A stretch of 64,000 bases of DNA, from positions 124,001 to 188,000 of the forward strand of contig NZ_QXHU01000002.1 in NCBI RefSeq assembly GCF_009663465.1, written 5' to 3'. This DNA comes from Riemerella anatipestifer (GTDB lineage Bacteria; Bacteroidota; Bacteroidia; Flavobacteriales; Weeksellaceae). A program made the position numbers and the translations under genes. Under the pieces are notes generated by a model. The model searched no databases, had not been told where the DNA came from, and was given only the letters and a program-made list of their open reading frames with translations. Below are positions 59,507-64,000 of this stretch, piece after piece (the first letter of the stretch is position 1; every line of letters starts with the position of its first letter).

Positions 59507-61909
59507 ATGAAGATAAGAGTATTATTTATGTGTCTGTGTGTGTTTAACATACAAGTTGCTTTAGCCCAAGTAGTCATATCCGGAAAAGTTACGGATTATT
59601 TAGGGAAACCTGTTCCATTTGCGACATTGAAGTTTTATGAAAGCTCGGTGACCTCTGAAAATATAAAGGCTGAAAAAATTGCAGATGAGGAAGGGCATTT
59701 TTTAGTTGAAATTCCTAAAGTTGGAAATTATATTATTGGTACATCAGCTATAGGGTATTCCGATTTTTATAAAAATTTAGAGATTAATTCTAATCAAGAG
59801 CAATTGGCTCTAACTTTTCCCAAGGAGAAGGTTAGAAATATTCAGGAAGTGGTTATAAAAAAAGGAAAACCAGCAATCGTTAGAAAGTTAGATCGAGTAG
59901 TTCTAAATATTAGTGATAATCCGATAGCAGTGGGAAAATCTTCAATAGATTTATTCAGAATGGCTCCGGGTGTTTTTGTAAACGGAGGCAAGATATCAAT
60001 AAATGGTGTTTGGGGAGCTCGTGTAATGGTTGATGGTAAAATGTTGAATTTGAGTGGAGAGGATTTGAAAAATTATTTGCAAAATCTAAAATCTAATGAT
60101 ATCCAATCCATTGAAGTGATTGCTCATCCTTCGGCAGAGTTTGAGGCAGAAGGTTCAGGAGGACTTATCAATATTATCTTAAAGAAGACTTCAAAACAAG
60201 GGTTTAGTGGTAATTTAGGCTATGAGAATGGTTGGGGATTGGGTAAGTTTCCGAGTTATAATCCTTTTTTTGTACTAAATTATAAGAGAGGAAAATTTGG
60301 AGTTAATACCAGCTACTCTTTTAATCATGATAAATCCTACGAATTATTAGAACAGCAGCGAGATTTTACTAATGGAGGCAAATATCAGAATAGGTCTGAT
60401 GACACTCAAATAAGAAACGCAAATCGTATAAAAATGGCATTAACTTATGATATTAGTCCAAAGCAATTTTTAGGGATTGGTTATACGGGGCAGTTAAGTA
60501 AATTTTCGAGTAATTCGTTATCGGATACCAAAATTATGTATCCTTTAGAGTCTGAAGCTATTTTTTCAAAAGGAAATTTTCCTACGGAAACTAAAACGGG
60601 CTATCATAATTTTGGGATGAACTATTCTATAAAAACCGATTCCTTAGGTTCTAAATTTACACTTTTATCAGATTTTACTTATAATGACAGAAGAGGAATA
60701 AATACTTCTAACAGTGAAAGTTTTGATTATCAGAATAAGTTATTAGATAAAACGGTGTTTAGATTGCATTTTCCAAGTATTTCAAAAATATTTACAGTAG
60801 ATAGCAAATATAAATGGAATTTCAAAAATAGTAGCTCTTTAAACTTTGGAGCCAAATTAAATAGTACTAAAATAGATAATACAAATACTTACGAAAATTT
60901 TGATGGCTTAAATTGGGTAGGTGCAGTAGGTCGAAATTTTGATTTTAACTACAATGAAAATGTTTTTGCCGGCTATACAGAACTAAGTGGTTCTTTTAGA
61001 AAAGTTGAGTATCAAATAGGGGTAAGAGCGGAGCAAACAGATGTTAATGCGACTCTTATGGGAAGCCAAAAAGGAAATGTTTCTCAGAATTATCTAAGCT
61101 TTTTTCCTTCTGTTTTTATGAAAAAAAATTTAAATGAAGAAGGGAGTAACTATCTTTCTTTATCTTTTAACAGGAGAATAAAAAGACCCTCTTATTTTGA
61201 TTTAAATCCTTATGAATACTATATAGATAATTATTCTGTGAGTACAGGAAACCCTTATTTAAAGCCTCAATTTACGAGTTCTTTTGAAATTGGGAGTATC
61301 TGGAAGGGGACTTATTATGTCGCAGTAAGTTATAGCTATACTAAGGATATGATTACCCAAATGATACAGACTAATCCTAATACAGAGCTTTTAAAAATTA
61401 TTAAAGCTAATGCGGGCAATACGTCTGTTTATACGACAACTTTTAGTGCGCCATTTCAAATTAGAAAATGGTGGAGTACAACAAATAATTTACTATTAAC
61501 CTATACAAAATCAGAATCCCCCAATTTTTTAATCGAAAAACCGTCTTTTGTTTTCCAAACCGAGCATGAAATATCGTTACCAAAAGGTTATAAAATGAGT
61601 ATGAATGCTTTTTATACTCCACAGATGGTAAGTGGTAATGCATTAACAGGAGCTATAGGAAGCATAGATTTAGGTATTCAGAAAAAATTCTTAGAGAATA
61701 AACTTGTCGCAAGAGTTGCAATTAGTGATATTTTCTATACAAACAATTTTAGAGCGAAAAGTTATTTTAATAACACGATTATTAATCTTAATCATAAAGA
61801 GCAAAGTAGAGTGTTATCACTATCTCTAAATTATAGTTTCAGTGGAGGTGATAAACCAAAATTACAGAAAATGGAAAGTAGTAATAATGAAGAAAAAGGA
61901 AGATTATAA
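59507..61909 (+). CDS. TonB-receptor-type outer-membrane protein
   Basis: The 800-residue protein has a signal peptide (about 1-21, ending ALAQ), a carboxypeptidase-regulatory-like domain (about 22-108; VVISGKVTDYLGKPVPFATL), a plug domain (about 120-225; FRMAPGVFVNGGKISINGVW, IEVIAHPSAEFEAEGSGGLI) and an OMP_b-brl_3 barrel. The charged C-terminal tail after the last barrel strand (GDKPKLQKMESSNNEEKGRL) is unusual. No SusD gene accompanies it. A LytS-type kinase and LytTR regulator follow downstream, and a putative LytTR site lies upstream, which suggests control by that system. Confidence 0.88.
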   Translation: MKIRVLFMCLCVFNIQVALAQVVISGKVTDYLGKPVPFATLKFYESSVTSENIKAEKIADEEGHFLVEIPKVGNYIIGTSAIGYSDFYKNLEINSNQEQLALTFPKEKVRNIQEVVIKKGKPAIVRKLDRVVLNISDNPIAVGKSSIDLFRMAPGVFVNGGKISINGVWGARVMVDGKMLNLSGEDLKNYLQNLKSNDIQSIEVIAHPSAEFEAEGSGGLINIILKKTSKQGFSGNLGYENGWGLGKFPSYNPFFVLNYKRGKFGVNTSYSFNHDKSYELLEQQRDFTNGGKYQNRSDDTQIRNANRIKMALTYDISPKQFLGIGYTGQLSKFSSNSLSDTKIMYPLESEAIFSKGNFPTETKTGYHNFGMNYSIKTDSLGSKFTLLSDFTYNDRRGINTSNSESFDYQNKLLDKTVFRLHFPSISKIFTVDSKYKWNFKNSSSLNFGAKLNSTKIDNTNTYENFDGLNWVGAVGRNFDFNYNENVFAGYTELSGSFRKVEYQIGVRAEQTDVNATLMGSQKGNVSQNYLSFFPSVFMKKNLNEEGSNYLSLSFNRRIKRPSYFDLNPYEYYIDNYSVSTGNPYLKPQFTSSFEIGSIWKGTYYVAVSYSYTKDMITQMIQTNPNTELLKIIKANAGNTSVYTTTFSAPFQIRKWWSTTNNLLLTYTKSESPNFLIEKPSFVFQTEHEISLPKGYKMSMNAFYTPQMVSGNALTGAIGSIDLGIQKKFLENKLVARVAISDIFYTNNFRAKSYFNNTIINLNHKEQSRVLSLSLNYSFSGGDKPKLQKMESSNNEEKGRL

Positions 61910-62244
61910 AAATATTATAAATGTCCTTTTTTGGGTGTAAGGATTAATGAGTCTAAGCTGTCATTTCGTAGGAATCCTTTTAAATAGGAATCCTATGGAA
62001 TGACATAAAGTTATGTTTACTCGATACAGATAATAGAAAAGATTCATTTATGTAAACAATGATGAAGATATATTTTCTTTCAGTATAACGATAATTTTAA
62101 TTGGGGGGTCAAAACAAAATTTTGGATAAAAAAAACAAAAGATATTTTTGAAAAGGAAAATTTAGGCTTTTCTTTGCAATACAAGAATGTCTGAGTATTT
62201 ATATAAATATTGTATTAGGTTTCAAATTACATACTCTTAAATAA
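61910..62244. other. Intergenic region with a REP-like hairpin
   Basis: Spacer between the receptor and the kinase gene. Apart from the imperfect hairpin at 61959-62005 I see no gene and no clear promoter box. Confidence 0.45.
61959..62005. repeat. REP-like imperfect palindrome
   Basis: TGTCATTTCGTAGGAATCC (61959-61977) pairs with 61987-62005 over 19 positions with about three mismatches or wobbles. GTCATTTCG-type palindromes are, as far as I recall, a dispersed family in flavobacterial genomes. Confidence 0.6.
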
Positions 62245-63414
62245 ATGCGTGGTACACTTAATTATAATAATATTTTAAGTCAAATAGCGGATATAAAAAT
62301 TGAAAAGTTATATACGCCATATGTACGTATTTTTTCTCATATCATGATGTGGCTTTTTCTTTCAATTATTCTTTATCTGAATTATTATATTGAGTTTAAG
62401 CTATCAATTATCTCTAGTGTTTGCCTTACTGTCCGTGCAATGGTAAATAATGCGATGGTTTTTTATCTATTTTTCTATTGTTTTCCTCGACTTTTTCATT
62501 CAAAAAGAACTATAGTTAATATATTATACTTAGTAATAATTTTTTTTATTTGTGTGGTTATTTGGTTGTTTATTAATTATATACAGTTGTTTGTTTTATA
62601 CAATATAGGGTTTGAGGTCAATGAATATCCATTTAAAGGAATAATTAAAAAAAATGCACAGCAAGGTATAGGGGGAGTTTTGTCCATTAAAACTATAATA
62701 GGAAATATTAATACGGTTATATTTTCATTTATACCTCCTTTTTTTGTAAAAATTCTTTTTGACACTATAAAGTTATATAGGGAATCTTTAAGCTTTCAGA
62801 AACAGAAGTTAGATCTTGAAATTCAAAATATTAATATTGAAAAAGAGTTTTTAAAAGCACAACTTAACCCCCATTTTCTCTTCAATACTTTGAATAATTT
62901 ATATGGTTTGGTGGTAAAACAAGATAGTAGAGCCTCTGAGGTAGTGTTAAATTTGTCAGATATTATGGCTTATACTCTTTATGAATGTAGCTCGGAAAAA
63001 GTTATGTTAGATAAGGAATTAGAATTTATTGAAAACTATTTTAATCTTGAGAAATTACGTCATCCTACTGATAGAGAAATTACATTAGAAATTTATAGAA
63101 AAGAAGACATTTCAGGATTATATATAGCTCCACTTATTACATTTACTTTTATAGAAAATGCATTTAAATATGGCTTGAAGAGTAGAAAAAAATCTTTTTT
63201 AAAAATTAATATTAAAATTGATAATAAAAAATTTCTTTTTTCTTTAAAAAATGATAAAAGTGGTAACAATAATGATAAAAAATATACTAATATAGGAGGT
63301 ATAGGTCTTGAAAATGTAAAAAAGAGGTTACAGCTTCTTTATCCAGATAGCCATTTGTTAGAAATAGAAGAAACCTATGAGTCATTTAATGTTTATTTAG
63401 AAATAGTATTATAA
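62245..63414 (+). CDS. LytS/YehU-type sensor histidine kinase
   Basis: The 389-residue membrane kinase has four predicted helices in the first 175 residues, a linker coiled coil (about 178-205), and the His_kinase domain with the phospho-acceptor His210 in QLNPHFLFNTLNNLYGLV. The C-terminal ATP-binding part shows FIENAFKYGLKS (N-box) and GGIGLENVKKRLQLLYP (G-box). It has no extracellular sensor domain of size, so it likely senses membrane or transmembrane ligands. The response regulator starts 1 nt after its stop codon. Confidence 0.93.
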   Translation: MRGTLNYNNILSQIADIKIEKLYTPYVRIFSHIMMWLFLSIILYLNYYIEFKLSIISSVCLTVRAMVNNAMVFYLFFYCFPRLFHSKRTIVNILYLVIIFFICVVIWLFINYIQLFVLYNIGFEVNEYPFKGIIKKNAQQGIGGVLSIKTIIGNINTVIFSFIPPFFVKILFDTIKLYRESLSFQKQKLDLEIQNINIEKEFLKAQLNPHFLFNTLNNLYGLVVKQDSRASEVVLNLSDIMAYTLYECSSEKVMLDKELEFIENYFNLEKLRHPTDREITLEIYRKEDISGLYIAPLITFTFIENAFKYGLKSRKKSFLKINIKIDNKKFLFSLKNDKSGNNNDKKYTNIGGIGLENVKKRLQLLYPDSHLLEIEETYESFNVYLEIVL

Positions 63415-63415
63415 T

Positions 63416-64000
63416 ATGGATGAAAAGATAAGTTGTTTGGTATTAGATGATGAACCGCTTGGGAGGACAATTATTGAAAATTTTGTTAAACAGGTACCCT
63501 TTTTAGAACTATCGGCTTCTTTTGATGATGCTTTGGAAGCCATAACATTTTTACAAAAAAACCAAGTTGAAATAATTTTTAGTGACATAGAGATGCCAAG
63601 AATAAATGGTATAGAATTAATTAATTTATTAGATAATCCTCCCATTATTATTTTTATTACTGCACATCGCGATTTTGCATTAGAAGGCTTTAATACAGGG
63701 GCTGTGGATTACTTAGTAAAACCAGTTCGTTTTGAAAGGTTTTTAAAAGCTGTAACGCGTGCAAGAAATTACATTACAAAGAAACATTTAAAAGAAGAAG
63801 AGCCTAAAGAAAAACAGGATAGAATTTTCATAAAAACAGAAGGTAAATTAGTTAAAATTTTATACGATGAAATAATTTATATAGAAGCACAAGGTGATTA
63901 TTTAAAAATTGTAACAAAAGCCGGTTCATATACTACACTCGCAACATTGAAATCTATGGAGAATGCTTTAGTAAAAACAAAACTTATTAAAGTTCAGAGA
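63416..64000 (+). CDS. LytTR-family response regulator (cut by window end)
   Basis: The frame is open from ATG 63416 to the last base of the window. The receiver domain (about 1-120) begins MDEKISCLVLDDEPLGRT, with acidic Asp11 and Asp12, the phospho-acceptor Asp57 in IIFSDIEMP, and VDYLVKPVRFERF. A LytTR DNA-binding domain starts near residue 137 (RIFIKTEGKLVKILYDEIIY, then IEAQGDYLKIVT). It is coupled to the kinase by a 1-nt gap. It should bind paired direct repeats; a candidate lies at 59423-59452. Confidence 0.93.
   Translation, partial: MDEKISCLVLDDEPLGRTIIENFVKQVPFLELSASFDDALEAITFLQKNQVEIIFSDIEMPRINGIELINLLDNPPIIIFITAHRDFALEGFNTGAVDYLVKPVRFERFLKAVTRARNYITKKHLKEEEPKEKQDRIFIKTEGKLVKILYDEIIYIEAQGDYLKIVTKAGSYTTLATLKSMENALVKTKLIKVQR

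Overview
The window is chromosomal DNA of an AT-rich member of the Bacteroidota, order Flavobacteriales, most likely the Weeksellaceae (Riemerella / Chryseobacterium / Bergeyella group). This rests on SusC/SusD and TonB-linked outer-membrane proteins, two bacillithiol genes (bshB1, bshC), a PUR-type DUF3276 protein, TAnnTTTG promoter boxes with an upstream TTTG at 19 nt, almost no Shine-Dalgarno sequences, and a decayed IS982-family transposase like those of Riemerella. Species assignment is inference.

Layout. 1-7.1 kb: an outer-membrane beta-barrel protein, then surface locus A (large secreted surface protein plus a DUF4469/HU-like protein) preceded by a dense array of hairpins, and a secreted alpha/beta hydrolase. 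7.2-11.3 kb: a first ExbB-ExbD-TonB set and an HI0933-type flavoprotein. 11.3-15 kb: accessory genes: a lipoprotein with a Cys-rich, bacteriocin-like tail plus a small membrane protein, an Ala-rich lipoprotein, and a single-span membrane protein with a lipoprotein. 15-19.6 kb: 5-formyl-THF cyclo-ligase, ferredoxin, U32 protein, HtrA protease, glycosyltransferase. 19.8-29.6 kb: leuS, a second and larger TonB cluster (exbB, two exbD, tonB, small membrane protein, PstS-like lipoprotein, TPR protein), bshB1. 29.6-33 kb: tRNA-His, DUF3276, an ABC exporter, an IS982 remnant with a broken gene. 33-38 kb: rimP-nusA-infB behind a promoter and a probable attenuator. 38-49 kb: SusC/SusD pair, porin, bshC, LysM protein, fabD. 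49-52 kb: thioredoxin, rhodanese, HerA-like ATPase, a Gre-like protein. 52-55 kb: a sulfur/persulfide operon (TauE, MBL-rhodanese, rhodanese lipoprotein, cupin). 55-58.6 kb: surface locus B (second DUF4469 protein, 1.2 kb of mosaic repeats, FISUMP surface protein). 59.5-64 kb: a TonB-type receptor followed by a LytS-like kinase and a LytTR response regulator cut by the window end.

Main themes. Energised outer-membrane transport dominates: two TonB motor sets can serve the four large barrels. Bacillithiol and persulfide genes point to low-molecular-weight thiol and sulfane-sulfur handling. The least explained parts are the duplicated surface-protein/DUF4469 modules with their structured flanks and G-free leaders, the bacteriocin-like lipoprotein pair, and a 9-bp direct repeat with a 12-bp spacer upstream of the receptor that has the geometry of a LytTR operator. 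No complete mobile element, CRISPR array, rRNA or reverse transcriptase was seen.
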